DNA from: Schizophyllum amplum | Lineage: Eukaryota; Basidiomycota; Agaricomycetes; Agaricales; Schizophyllaceae | Length of the DNA stretch: 64,000 nucleotides | NCBI GenBank assembly: GCA_007026445.1 | Contig: VDMD01000022.1 | Coordinates: 186,001-250,000 of the forward strand | Direction: 5' to 3' | Shown: in pieces, positions 1-12,702 of the stretch | How positions within the stretch are numbered: the stretch's first letter is position 1 | Layout: each line of letters opens with the position of its first letter | Translations under genes and position numbers: made by a program | The notes under the pieces: generated by a model | Seen by the model: only the letters and a program-made list of their open reading frames with translations | Told to the model about the DNA's origin: nothing | The model's database searches: none

Positions 1-1499
1 ACTTCCTACTGCGGGTTCTGCCGAATCGTGAACGAGGGGATTATGCCAGGGGCGGGCGATAGATAACGGTGGCGAAGTTTCCAGCCACTCGAAACGCCTG
101 CAATGAGGTCGCAACATATCATCCACTGGTGAGCGAAGCAAGCATTCATGAAAGACGTACTGCTGTACTAAAGCGGGCTACGCGGCCGTCCGACGGGGTT
201 CAGCCCAACGTGTCAAGGTGGCAAAGGCACCAAAGGTACAAGAACGAGGCTCTTGCATGGAGTATCGCGGATTGAGGGTATCGAGCTTTCATATCGTGAG
301 GGTTGCGGGTCTTAGTCCTGGTATACTTAGCGAACGGCATCGTAGCTTGGCACTCGAAGCGGTCGGACTCACCTCAAACTTGATGTGCGTCTCAGATTGG
401 TCTCAGCAGCAGCTACAATTCTCAGCGCCCACACCGGGCAGCCAAGAAAACTGAGCATGCTAATTCCCAGTCCTTTTCTAGGTAGAGCTTCCGCCATGTC
501 ATCGTTGCCGAGGGTTATGTTACCGTGATTCTCCGAACGAGCAAGGGCGAGACCTATTAGTATGCGAGCAAGATCAAGGAAGCGAGAGAAAGGACAAGAA
601 GGGACAAGAATTCAGCAACAGTAGTTCGCAAGAGGACGAGATTCGTCGTTTGAAGTGCCCAGACCTGATGATGATGGTGCCAGGTGGGAGTGACTTGGTC
701 TTTTACGTCTTGCGGCATCGAGTGTGTTGGGCACCATAACCCCTAAGGGACGTTCGCGTCGAGAGCCGGAGTCGTTTTCTGTCAATGGTCTACCTGCCAT
801 CTGCAAGGTTCCGCGTAGCGTGGTCATCACAAAGAAGGATCGTATTCTTGATTCAAGTTGACTTCCAGGAGCAAAATCGATAGTATATATTCCTCTACGC
901 AGAGAACGTATCAGCATACCAGGCTTGAGAAGCAAGAGGATCATACCCATATCTGTATGCAATTCACCCAGATGGTCTTTCGAGCGACTGGACTCCGTGA
1001 GCTGCTCTTGTCCGTTCTGTCAAATAGACGGTCTGTGGCAAACGCTTGAAATTCGAAATCCAGACGGTCCGGACTACCGATGACTACCACGCGACGGATT
1101 CGTTCCCACGCTCCTGTGTCTACAATGACCTCCCAACTTCCTTTCTCATCTTTCGTTCCAGTTTGCTGCCCGCAATATCTGCCCTGTGCAACGGGAGACG
1201 ACCTATATAGCATCTTGCGCCGCTAAAAACCTTGATTACATCGCTTACTCTGGGACAAGAGCGATGGCATCGGCGGTCAACTGCTGTCAGTATGCTCAGG
1301 CTGTGTCTAAGTGCTGATCAATAGGCAGACCATTCATTTTGGCGTAGAGCGCCTACTTATAGTGGCGCTGCTCGAATGATTCACTACTTACAGCCGCGAG
1401 CGGCAGAAGACCTATGCCGTACACGCATCGACCTCGAGGCATGGTGATCAATGCCTGGTGCCGGCGGAAATTTTCGGGCTCTCTTGCCTTTCGACCATC
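1..1499. other. No gene recognised (left edge)
   Basis: Open frames here are short, overlap on both strands and show no family motif or consistent splice pattern. The last few hundred bases must hold the promoter and 5' leader of the helicase that starts at 1500. I see no TATA box close to that start. A 3' end of a gene lying to the left cannot be excluded. Confidence 0.4.
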
Positions 1500-4400
1500 A
1501 TGGTCGTCGCTTTATGCCCAGAGCTCCTCTCCGCTGGCCATTGCTCTCAGGATGGTTGCGCTTTCAGGCATGACGCATTCGAATGCGCCGTCTGCGCGAG
1601 ATTTTACACCTCTCAGGCGCAGGTCGAATCGCATCTACGAGGAAAGAAACACATGAAGGCGCTGAAAGGCTTTATCGGCACTTTATACTGCACTCTTTGC
1701 GATAGGACGATGGGTGGGCACGGCTGGCTCTCCCATATCAACGGCCAAGCCCATGCTCGAACGGCGCAAGAACGAGGTGTTTCGCCTGCAGTGGAGCCGT
1801 TGGAAGCCACTCTTCCAGGACATCGCCGCTGCACCGTGTGCAGGAGAGACGTCGGGAATCATCGCTGGGACGCGCACGTGCAGACTCCTCAGCACAAGGC
1901 CAGCGCTGACTACGCCAAGTTCCACTCTGCGCTGGAGACCGCGGAGGCAGATAGGAACGGTGTGCTGCTCGACGGCGACTTCGACTTTGACGTCGTGAAC
2001 CCAAACGATACCGTACGGCTGTCGTGCTCCGTCAAGAAGACGATCAATGCGGCCGTGCGCGTCGTCCGAGTCGAGTTGGCATCTTCCAAGAGCCAGTTCA
2101 GATCTCCTGGGTACGTATCGTCGTATATGCCACATCCTCTGAGACTGATCTACGCATAGCTTTACACCTCGCCTCGTCGGAACTGGAAACATCACCGTCC
2201 CATTCGACGACTCGCTGCGCATCGAAGTGGAGTTCCACGCGGAATTCCTAGGCATTTTCGAGGATCGTCTCGAGGTGGTCTTCGAAGACGTGCAGTTGAT
2301 GAGAGAGTTTGTTATCGTCAGAGCTATGCGCGCCAGCGTCGGCGACCGAGCGACTTTCGATGCTCTCAAGCCAACAACCCCTTACATACCGCGCAAGCGG
2401 GTCGACCGCACTCCCGAGACTGAGGTCGTCGAAGGCCCGAAGCCCGAAGTTCTCGACGCGATTGCCTACATTGGGAAGCTTCCCCGCGCGACAATTCCTT
2501 TGCGCCTGCATGACGTTCTGTCGAGAGGGAAAAACGGAGAGATAGTCGGCCATCTTCGTGGTGCTTTCCTGCCGCGAACATTCGACACCGACGGATATTC
2601 GAAGCACTTCAAGTGCCTGTTATGGGCGGAGGAATATCGTTCCGAGTATGTTTTTTTTACGTTTCTGTCACCCGCTTGCTTCATATCTCTTCTTTTCAGG
2701 CGCGACCTAGAGATCTACGACATAGAGGATGCAGTACTCAAGCGGCAAGCGTTTAGCCAATTTAATCGCTCTGGTTACTCCACAGGAAGACAGGACCAAT
2801 ACTACTAGTGCGCGGCGCTTAACACAAGCTACCGCGATGCAATTGACACCTTTTCACAGCCTCGACGTGCCAGGCCTAGCTGAAAAGCGCCCTAGTGTTC
2901 TCATAGGTGAGCGTTCTGTGTCACCACTCATTCATTCCCTTTCTGACGCGCGTGCCAGGCGATAGCATCCTGGTGCAGAAAGCCGGAGACACCACCGGCA
3001 GGTGGTACGAAGGCCGCGTGCACGTCGTTCGACAGGTCGAAGTCGGCCTCAAATTCCATACGACATTCGGGTGGTCGGCGGCGCAAAGGTACACCGTGCG
3101 CTTCAGGCTCAACCGCATCCCTCTGCGCCGTCAGCATCAGGCGTTGGACACGGTCTTCGACCAGCCGAGGATGCTCTTCCCGGAGATCGCTCATATCTCT
3201 TCCCGCCCTCAGCCGACAGCGACGGGTATCAGGACTTACAACGCGCTAATCGGCACGAATGGCCCGCAGCTGCAGGCGGTGGCGTCGATCGTCAAGATGC
3301 CCAAAGGCTCGCTGCCCTTTGTCGTCTTCGGACCGTAAGCTCGCCCCTCACATGAATGATTTTCGATGGCTCATATCTTTTCCTTGCAGTCCTGGTACCG
3401 GAAAGACTGTGAGGGACTTCACGAAACAACTTTTAAGTCGGCTTATCTAGTAATCGCAGGTCACAATCGTCGAGGCCATTCTGCAAGTCCTCCGGGCCAA
3501 CCCGAATGCCCGCATCATCGCCTGCGCACCGTCGAACTCGGCTGCGGATCTCATTGCATCGCGTTTAACGTCGCTCTCGGACTCGCAACTATTCCGATTC
3601 TATGCGCCCTCTCGTCACCCGAAAGAGGTGCCGCATGAGCTTAGGAAGTTCACCTGCGTCGACGACCCCGTCAAGTATAGCGGCCACTTCAAGGTCCATC
3701 CGGTGCAGATTATGAAGAGGTTCCGGGTTGTAGTGACGACGTGTGTCTCGGCCTCGATATTCATGGGTCGCGGTATACCACGCGGACACTACTCTCATAT
3801 CTTCATCGACGAGGCCGGACAAGCGACCGAGCCGGAGGCTATGATTGCCATCAAGACAATGGCCGACAACAACACCAACGTTATACTCTCAGGCGACCCG
3901 CAACAGCTGGGGCCCATGATCCGGTCACGTATAGCCTCGCAGCTCGGTCTGGAGACCAGTTTCATCGAAAGACTAATGCAAAGGGAGGTTTACGACCAGC
4001 AGACGGGATACGGAAAGTCGTAAGCTCCTACCTACCTTTCTACCGCAACTGCTACAGAGGTTAATCTGTATCGTAGGGTCGTAAAGCTGACGAAGAACTA
4101 TCGATCGCATGACTCGATCTTGCGCTTCCCCAACGAGCGCTTCTACAGAGGCGAACTGCAGCCTTGTGGAAGCCCGAAGACGATAGACTCATACATCGGG
4201 TGGCCCGAGCTACCCAACAAGAGGTTCCCCATTGTATTCCATGCGATCTCAGGCAAGGACGACCGCGAGGCGTCATCGCCGTCCTTCTTCAATATCCACG
4301 AGGCACTGCAGGTCAAGGGCTACGTGGAGAAGCTCAAGCAGGCTCGGTCTACGAGCGGCTTCCGTGCGAGTGTGTTCGTTCATGCGTCCTCCTTTCGTCC

Positions 4401-5050
4401 AGTAGCTCATTACCCGTGTGCAGGGGACGACGACATTGGCGTTATTGCCCCATACCATGCGCAGTGCGTGAAGATTCGCAAGGCGCTGGCCAGCTCAGGC
4501 GCGGAGCAAATCAAAGTCGGCAGCGTTGAGGAATTCCAAGGCCAGGTGCGCTAGTGTCGTCGACCCTCATTATCTAGTAGTCTGACCGATGACCTCAGGA
4601 GCGCCGGGTCATAATCATATCGACCGTGCGAAGCAGTCAGGAGTTTGTACAATATGATCTCAGACATACGCTTGGCTTCGTCGCCAACCCACGACGCTTC
4701 AACGGTGCGCTGAACACCGTTGATCGATCTCTGTCCCGACTGACCACGCCATAGTGTCCGTGACGCGTGCGAAGTCACTTCTGATCATTATCGGCGACCC
4801 CAACGTGCTGTCGCTGGACCCGCTCTGGAGGTCCTTCCTGCACTACATTCATGTGAACGGAGGCTGGACCGGCGGTCTCTCGTGGGACCAAGTCGGGAAG
4901 CCGGGTGCGGGCATGGCTCAGGAAGCCATTGACGACATGAACGACTTCACACGTCGTATGGAGGAGCTTACACTCGCTAGTGTCCCCAACGGCGAGGAAG
5001 GCGAGGCAGACGATGGCGCAATCGACAGACCTTGGCGCGACGCTGAGTAG
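1500..5050 (+). CDS. SDE3/MOV10-type superfamily 1 RNA helicase with N-terminal zinc fingers
   Basis: ATP-dependent RNA helicase of the Upf1-like SF1 group, the MOV10/SDE3 branch that acts in RNA silencing and mRNA turnover in other eukaryotes. Eleven exons fit one frame: 1500-2110, 2160-2645, 2700-2807, 2860-2906, 2959-3334, 3390-3408, 3460-4019, 4077-4363, 4424-4545, 4599-4704, 4755-5050, giving 1005 residues. The first in-frame ATG (1500) is followed at once by a CCCH-like finger ([10 protein letters not shown]...FRH), a C2H2-type finger (CAVC...HLRGKKH) and two more CxxC/H pairs. Helicase motifs follow in order: Walker A GPPGTGKT (split over exons 5-6), DEAG (motif II), GDPQQLGP (motif III), KLTKNYRSH (motif IV), EEFQGQ with ERRV (motif V) and VSVTRAK (motif VI). 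All key residues are present, so it looks functional. A role in silencing is inferred from the family only. Confidence 0.9.
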
Positions 5051-5667
5051 ATCCGTGATGTACTTCTTGCTTTTGCCATATCTCGATCGAGACTACTTGA
5101 GTCCTACACAAGACGGTCTCCCTTGCTTCACAACTGTCGACAGTTGGTCGACAGCGTTGGACCGTGAGTGTCACGTGTATGTTGGTCTAAGTATCGTCGC
5201 ACGTGCAAGCCGGATCCGACGGATCTCGGCCCGACCATCATTTTGCCACCGAACCACGATGACCGCCGGCGCAGGCTCTCTCGTCGCGTGCATAGCCGAC
5301 TCTATGGCGGCTGAACATTTGTATGCTTGGCAAGGTCTCTTTGTACATTCAATGATATATTTACTGTGCCCAGGCCACTTCACTGAATGTCCGACCTATT
5401 TGCCAAGTCACTGCTCGCCGATCCGGCTACCGCGCCAGATCAAGCTGCAGTCTTGTGGTCTCTTCGTAGGTGTACACAATCTTGTAAGTACTTCCCGAAC
5501 TTTCTGCTACTCTCTGCGGTCAGAGCGCGCCGTCTCAACATTTCTCCTTGTGCAGCTGGATCGTCACCTCGTGGTATGCCTTCATAAACGGTCCGGAGGA
5601 CTCAGGAGTGCTGCGAAGCAAGGACCTCATGATGCCCCATAACGCTGGCAACGCGAAGGCGACCGAG
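5051..5667. other. Intergenic, promoter of the GH16 gene
   Basis: Holds the helicase 3' end and the upstream region of the GH16 gene. Short stretches near 5387-5468 and 5552-5670 read plausibly as peptide, but no open model joins them across the TATATAAG at 5668, so they are not annotated as coding. Confidence 0.4.
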
Positions 5668-5675
5668 TATATAAG
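5668..5675 (+). promoter_or_regulatory. TATA box of the GH16 gene
   Basis: TATATAAG lies 47 bases before the chosen ATG at 5715, a normal spacing for a fungal TATA promoter with a short leader. Confidence 0.6.
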
Positions 5676-5714
5676 CTCACCGACGACGTCTTCCTGATCA
5701 GCAACATCCCCCAC

Positions 5715-6762
5715 ATGTTTTTCCGGTACGCATATTTTCTACCTGAGTGCGCGCATCGCTCACTCGCGCCCAGCAACGGTCGGTTCGCATCTCTTGCTGT
5801 AGCTACTTCCGCAGCGGTACTGCTATCAGGCAGCGTTCCGCTTGCTCAGGCGGCTACCACGATCATCCCGAAGGACTCTTTCTCGTCCTTCGACGACTTC
5901 TGGGCGTACTTGTACCCTTGGGGCAGCGACCACAATGGCAGTGCGTACTCCACCCCACATATCGTCTCTTCACCGTTCCAATGTATCTGACTGGCGAAGT
6001 TCAGGCGCCCGTATGGCTGAGAGCAACGTTGCTGTCGCGTCGGGCACGCTAACTTTGAAGGCCACACCGACGAGCAACGCCTCGCCGCCCACAAGCGCGG
6101 CAGATCCACATCTCAACATCAACTACATCAGGTTATATCCTATCTCTGCCAGCGAGTCCATTTATGGCTGACGCTACCTTGCCAGTGGTGCGGTCCACGC
6201 AAAGGAGCAAATCACAGTGACTGCGGAGAATTCGTACACCGTGTACGGCGAGTTCAGTGCGCCCACGGACGTCGGGACGTGGCCTGCGTTCTGGCTCAAT
6301 GTACTTGCTTTCCCGCAAGCGTCCCCGCAAACCTATGCTAACATCGCTCTAGGCCGCATCGGGCTGGCCGCCTGAGGTCGACATCGGCGAGTGGAAGGGC
6401 ACAGCCGACAACTGGTACAACACCTTCAACACCTCCTCTGAAGTCAAGTCCAACACCGTCGCCTGGCCCACGGACCTCTCTTTCCACTCGCTGCAGGCTG
6501 TGCTGTCGGCCGAGTCGAACGGCGTGGATATCCGCGTCGACTTCTACAAGGACGATGTTCTCCAGACGACGCAGTTCGCGGCGGGGTACGTTGGGAAGGC
6601 GATGAACTTGTGAGTGAACGTTTGAACCACCTGCCTTGAACGCATGGGTCGCTAAATGCAAGCAGGATTATCAACCTTCAGATGGAAGGGTCGTCCGGGT
6701 CGCCGGGTCCTGCTGATGGGACGACGTACGCCGCGCGCAACGTCGAGGTTACGATGAACTGA
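5715..6762 (+). CDS. Secreted GH16-type beta-glucanase (concanavalin A-like fold)
   Basis: Probable secreted endo-beta-glucanase acting on cell-wall or environmental glucans. Exons 5715-5725, 5774-5940, 6005-6131, 6186-6300, 6353-6609 and 6666-6762 give 257 residues. Exon 1 is only 11 bases and joins to give MFFRNGR followed by a hydrophobic stretch (FASLAVATSAAVLLSG) and an AQA cleavage site, a textbook signal peptide; this decided the start. The mature part opens with PKDSF, then DHNGSARM. The GH16 catalytic core EVDIGEW (pattern E-x-D-x-x-E, two acidic catalytic residues) follows WPAFWLN. The protein is short for the family and has no carbohydrate-binding module or GPI signal. Exact substrate cannot be read from sequence. 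The start and first intron are the least certain part. Confidence 0.8.
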
Positions 6763-8028
6763 GTCTGCCTCGTAAAATCTCTCTGGTCTTGATGCTCGAC
6801 TTCTCATTACGACTTCCCTGATTGTTCTGGTCCCCATGTCGTTGTATTGCCTATATCTCGAAGGAAGAAAACATGATTCATACACTTTGAACTTGCTTTG
6901 AACAAGTACAAGAAGAATCGTGTCATTTCAACGCGCGCGACGACGAGTATAGAAAGATATGATCTTATTCGTGGATCAGTTGGTACAAAGGGCACTCACA
7001 AAGTCGATCAAGTTCGCAAGAATGACCACGATAGCAAGGCTCGGTGCACCCCAAGAGTATTGAGTCGGACGTCGACCTCGAAACATCGCCAAGATCTCAT
7101 CGTAAATCACGCAAACGCATAGGACGCAACAGCCCGTAGATCACTTGCCGCTGTGTTCGCTTGCGTAAAATACGGCCGCCCGTTCCCCACGGTAAGCGCA
7201 GAAAGCAGCAGGTATATCAGCCCAAAAGCAAACCGCGATGAGATGCTGATGACCTCGTGTTTGTCTGCGGCGGGGATGGGTAGGTTCAAAAGCGGGCCCA
7301 AGACAATAGCAGGTTGACTACGGAAAACATGATGAGGCTGCCGCCCTGCGATGGTCATACTTCAGTACTTCAGTGCCTCTCGAGGGAAGTATAGGAATTC
7401 CAACTCAAAGCGACACCCCAGAGCCAGAACGCGGAGTTTAAACACAAAGCAAAGCATACTGCCTAGCATGACCAAGGGCTGCTGTAGGTTGCTCTGGGTT
7501 GACCATGGAGACATGATGGAAGGCCTGGATCTCCTCGTCAAGCGCTGTGAAGCTCGTGTTGCTGATGTTACAGTGGAAGTCCACTGGGTCTTCCACCGCC
7601 ATTGTGGCATCGTCGACAAGGCCGTCAAAGATGTTGAACTCGCTCGTCAACGTCAACATGGTGCCAAAGAGGACAGCCATGGCGACATTGCCGATGAGTC
7701 GTGTATGTTAGGAGACCCCTTGCAACATAGGCGACGCCCGCAGAAGCGCATCGCGGGTGCAGGCCTCGATAGGTCGAGCGGTACGCCTAACCGCCGACAG
7801 GTGACAGAAGTCCCAGAGAATGAGTACGAGAATTTGGATTGAAGCATAGTTATTGCGGAAGATATCGAGGGGCTTAGGGTAAGTACCCAGTCGAGCGGAT
7901 GATGGCAGGAGACAAGATGCGATGCATACAACCTGGTTGCCTCCCGCCGTCATCGTCTACCCTTCCTGTTTCCTTCCCTTCGTCGTCGCTGCCTATGTTG
8001 ACCTTGCAATAATCATCATCCGTGTATA
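6763..8028 (-). other. Possible minus-strand membrane-protein gene or relic (about 7955 down to 7100)
   Basis: On the minus strand, protein-like stretches appear in shifting frames: a hydrophobic segment near 7850 (ASIQILVLILWDF), then a stretch around 7680-7470 containing NIFDGLVDDAT, AVEDPVDFHCNISN and FTALDEEIQ, and further hydrophobic segments near 7440 and 7200. The changing frames could mean several introns of a multi-pass membrane protein, or a decayed copy. I could not build a complete model with good splice sites, and I do not recognise the family. The part from 6763 to 7100 shows nothing beyond the GH16 3' end. Confidence 0.3.
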
Positions 8029-11000
8029 ATGCCCAAACTCAACTTCGATGTGGACGAAGCGACTCTGCTGAAGGCGTATAAGATCTCGTCGCTCAGGCCG
8101 ACGTATGTGCAGCCAACGCATGTCCTACGCCCTCTAACTGGACTTCAGTCAGTGGGAAGAGATTGACCATGATCTTGAGGACTCGGTAGCGGGATCCCTC
8201 GCGAACGCCAGCACCGAGGGCGACGGGGGAGACCCGCTGGGCATAGGAAGTTCCGTCAAGTGCGTACAGGCAGTGGCGTATATGCGCACATATACTCACA
8301 TATCCACAGCGTAAGAGACATGGACATGGAGACGAGTGCGCATATATGCGTCAATCTATGCAATATCGCGTCTGAACACCATGCCAGAGGCCTCCGTTCT
8401 CGTTGCGTCCAAATCCTTCGATCCCAAGGCCTTCCTCTCCATTGTGCATCCCAATGCTACATACCAGGACTTGTCTACTGGCATATACCACTTGAAGCAG
8501 TCCATCGACGCTCGGTCGGAGGCTGTCAGGGTCTTGGTCGAAGACAATTTTGATCGCTTCGTTGCCGTGAAGAACTCGACTGATGGTGCGCCACTTTGGC
8601 GAAGTCGTAGCCCATACTGACACGCATATATGCAGCTTTACACGCAGAAATGAAGGAAGGGTTGCTGGCGCCGGCGTCAGACTATGCCTCAAAGCCCCTT
8701 CGTGACGAACTCAAAGGTAACGACTTCTCCCCCCGAAACACACCGATACTGACAATAACAGAGGCGGCGGTAAAGGCAGACCAGGTCTTCCTACCTGTAC
8801 TGGAGAATGCATCCAAAGCGCGCAAGCTGCGGACGACACTGGGCGTTTTCGAGCGTTCTGGCTTCTTCTTTAACCTGCCTGGCTTCATCATTGAGTCGAT
8901 AGAGGCTGTAAGTGAAATTGCATGACCCACGCGCTCAGCCGACTGAATGGCTTCTCATAGGGCCGCTTCGACCTTGCTATGCGCGACTACAAGAAGGGCA
9001 AACTTCTGCTCGAGACACGGCCGGGCCAACTGCTCCCGATAGGCGTGCCGAAGGACGGCAGCGGCGTCGACCGCAAGATGGAACAGCAGCAGAAACGCGT
9101 TCTCGACAAAGTGTGGGCCAGCGTCGAAAAGGCGATGTTAGAGATGCGTCGCGTACTTTTTGCGCAGCTGCAGGACCCACGGCGGAGCGTCGAAGAGCAC
9201 GAGCGGACGCTGGAGTGCGTGTTGACTTTTCGACTTACGCCCTGAGACAGGCTAATGCGTGTACGTGCCTTGCAGGATACTGATGGACCTTAATACGGCC
9301 GAGGACCCCGTGTGGACGTTCTTCGATAGCCAGCACAAGTATATCACGGACCAGATGAACGCGGCGTATAAGACCGCTGTTGCCAAAGTACAAGGTGCGG
9401 TCTTCAGCTTCGTCTCATTACATGCACTCATCCGTCACATATAGAGGTTCACGATCAGCACGTCACTGACCCCGCACAATTGACTACGCTTATGGCGGCG
9501 GAGCTCCGACTGGCCGTGGCAGCACTAGAGACGAAGCAGTCCGAGGCGGTATTGGGTGAGCTTGCTCCCGGGGTAAGGGCGTACTCCGTACTCATTTAGT
9601 CGCAGCGAAGTCCTCCGGCGAGCCAGTATGGATGGCTATCCTGAGCATGGTGAAGGCTGTGTCCGAAGTCCTACTCTCCTCTTTGCCCAATTTCTGGCGG
9701 ATAGCGAAGTCGTTCATGGACGGACGTTTCAAACGAGTGCGTCTCGTCTCATGACAACGCCCTCGCTGTCGCTGATAAAACCCCCTGCAGCCTTCCTCCA
9801 CTCGACGAAGCGCCTCACAGTGTCGCACCATGGCCTTGGATATGGTCAAGCAGTACATTGCTCTCGTCTCCCAGTTCTTCCGACTGAGCGACATGGCGGT
9901 GCGCTCGCCGCGGGAGGAGAAATCGGGTGCGCCTGTCTGTGAAGGCCGAATGTATAAGTTGCTAACATACAGCCTCAGATTCTCTCCTCCCTACGAATTC
10001 TCACTGTTTGTCAACTTCGCACTATCTCTTGCGCATTATGGGGGAGGTGCAGGAGACAGTCAATGAGCTGAACGCTATGGAGATATCCTCGGATGCGGGG
10101 ACTAGTCTGCGTGGGCTGATGGAGAGCGCGAAGTGGACGTTTGAGGATGTGCTGATCGCGGCGTGGTTGAGAGGTGAGCTTGAGCATTGGACGGTGGGAG
10201 CAGCGTACTCAGCGGTTTCCCTCATCAGATGCCAACATCTTCTACCACCTTGAATCCTGGGTCGCCGCGCCCGACGCACCTTCCCATACACACTACGTCA
10301 CTCTCATGGAGGAGCTGCAGCGGCATGTGACGACGGCAGCGTACAAGCTCGCGGGCGGTGTCGACCTGGTAGCGACGTCCATCTCGAAGCCGGTGAAGCA
10401 GCAAGCGATCCCGCAAGCTTTCGTGAGCAAGATCACCAAGGCGTTCTTGGACGCACTGTACGCCTTCCTGGATGGCCTGGTGCACCTGGCGTCCGATGAA
10501 AGTCCTGCGTTGACCGCAGCGCCGGGTGCAGCGGGCGAACTTTCCGTGCCAGGTGGTCGTAATCCACTGGAGTTGTTGGACTTGCGTGATACGGTGCGCC
10601 CCTTCGCATGCTCCATATTGAACGGCGTGGCTGATCAATACCTGGCTTAGGACACACGCTTGCTGCTGGTCATCTCGAACTTCAACTACCTTACGACGGC
10701 GGTCATACCGAGCATGATCACGCAGTTGGAGAATGCATTTGGCGTTTCCATTCAAGAGGAGCGGAAGACCTTGATGACCGTCGTGCAAGAGCTGGACAAG
10801 ACGCTCTTTGAGTCGTTTGTCAAGCCGAAAGGCGGCGCGGTCATGCGCATACTGCGCAGCGGCATTCTTTCCAACGACATGGATTGGTATGAGACGCCGC
10901 AGCCGACTGGTATGTTGATTAACATTCGAACGGATATGCGTCCGGCTAACCATGCATGAAATGTCAGAAATTCGACCATATATGTACGAAACGCTACTCT

Positions 11001-11518
11001 ATCTCGTCGGCGTGCATGCGCAGGTCACAAAGGTCGCGCCAGCCCTCCTCGAGCGCACATTCAGTTTCCTCATCGAGGAGCTGGCGGAGGAAGCGCTACG
11101 TTGCTTCCGCCAGGTCAAGCGTTTCGGTATGGGTGGGATGCTGCGGGTGCGTGCATGTTTCTGATTGCGAAAGTATTCATGAATCTTCTTCCAGGCGACG
11201 CTCGAAATCGAGTTCATGCACCAGACCCTCGGTCGATACATCACCCCGCCTGCGGCGCGCACGCTGTCCGACCTCTATACGAAGATCTCGCAGGCGTACG
11301 CTCGGCGGCCCGGGGACGAGAATTTGCAGAGTAATTTGGACGGGGTGAAGAAGACGCTGGCGGATACGCGAAGAGCAACGGGGATTGAGTTCCTGTGCTT
11401 CCGGCAAACCAAGGCTGGGGGTAGCCGGTCGAAAGAGGGCGGCGGCAAGGAAGGCTCCGGCTCGTCCAAACCGCGGGACCGATCTGAGGCACGGTCGGCT
11501 AGGGAAGGCTCGAAGTAA
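8029..11518 (+). CDS. SEC5: Exocyst complex component SEC5
   Basis: Subunit of the octameric exocyst that tethers secretory vesicles at the plasma membrane during polarised growth. The ATG at 8029 starts [20 protein letters not shown] and leads into a spliced N-terminal part with [17 protein letters not shown] and [15 protein letters not shown]. The conserved SEC5 core follows: [42 protein letters not shown]. The rest is a chain of alpha-helical segments typical of the CATCHR rods of exocyst subunits, ending in a Lys/Ser-rich tail at 11518. The gene is cut into at least fifteen exons by short introns. Several joins are clear (for example 8102 to the exon starting TCAGTGG), but not every boundary between 9400 and 10200 was fixed. 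No break was seen. It is an essential housekeeping gene in yeast. Confidence 0.87.
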
Positions 11519-12702
11519 TCCTTTGTGATGTAGTCGGTGCATACTGTGGTGCTCGTTTGAGCTGTTCATTTCCGTGCAGCTGTTTGTTCTCTTTTGCTAT
11601 GTTTCTGCTTTGGCTGTATGATCCGATGGATATCAGTACCCGCTGCAGAATGCGACAGAGTGAGACGTGGGTACTCTACGGATAGCCTCGGATTTTGAGT
11701 GTCCAACATCAACTGCGCACGTGACTAGGAATCAGAAGCGCCGTCGTCGCCTCCCACGCTCTCTGAGGCTTTCTCAGGGTCGTCCCGTACTGCCTGGTTA
11801 TGTCGAATGGACAGGGCGGTCAGAGGGCGGTCCTCATGCTCTAAGAGTCATCGATCTACTCGTACTTCATCCAAACGAGGATGGGAAACAATGGATGCAA
11901 TGTGCACACTCATACACGAGGATGCAAAGTTCCTTCAGTGAACTTTGTGTTCGGATCAAGTAGCTTCTTGGGATAGACCGAAAGACAATAAGAGCCCGTC
12001 TTCTCCGGTGCGCTGCCGCGGTCGTTGAGTAGGGCAGCCGACTGTGACGCTCGATCCCCACTGATATCGTCCGAGACCCAGCGCACAGAAACAACCAGGA
12101 GACAACCATCGGTGCCGGCGGATCGTCGTTATCGGCGGACATACAGGCATCCGTTCAAGGGGACTCATTGCACCAGGCAACGACAATAGCAACGCCTTGT
12201 CGATGGATGCGGTCTCATATCCGATTCTGAGACATAACCTGCTCGACAAAAGGTAAAACCCGATGCGGGGCGACAAAAGAAAGCAAGGACGAGCATCATT
12301 GGGCGCATGAGGGGCAGCGGTGTTGCACGGGGCTGATAACTGGCTTTCCACAAGGGCCGGACTCCAGAAGACGGCGCCGCCATCACGCGCGTGGCGAAAA
12401 GACAAAAGAAAGTAGGCGACTTTCCATACTGCGGTAATCGCGTGCGCCCGGTCACCGTCACACCCACCCCGCTGCATAACAATAAGGATGCTCGGCGTTA
12501 GGTCCACAGACAATAAGGACCCGCCGAAACAGGCTACCGCCCGGACCCGTTGGCGACACAAAGCACGAGTTAATATCAGAAGGTGATTTAAGGGCGGAGG
12601 AAAGGCGCCAAAAGTTGTCACCGCTCCCCCTCGACAACCCACCTTGTCTTCTCAGACGTCGACTTTGCCTCCGCGCCCCTTCCTCCGCCACTTATAATCG
12701 CG
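11519..12702. other. Intergenic
   Basis: Contains the SEC5 3' end and the methyltransferase promoter. A minus-strand open frame spans 12642-11956, but its composition is erratic and it has no motif, so I do not call it. No repeat or RNA gene was seen. Confidence 0.4.

Noticed and set aside
5387..5726. N-terminal extension of the GH16 gene by an upstream exon (MSDLFAKSLL..., SWYAFINGPEDSG...).
   Set aside because: Joining it needs a frameshift or odd intron exactly at TATATAAG, which sits where a TATA box should be. Starting at 5715 gives a perfect signal peptide after removal of one small intron.
11956..12642. 228-codon minus-strand frame.
   Set aside because: No motif, erratic composition, and it overlaps the promoter of the methyltransferase gene.
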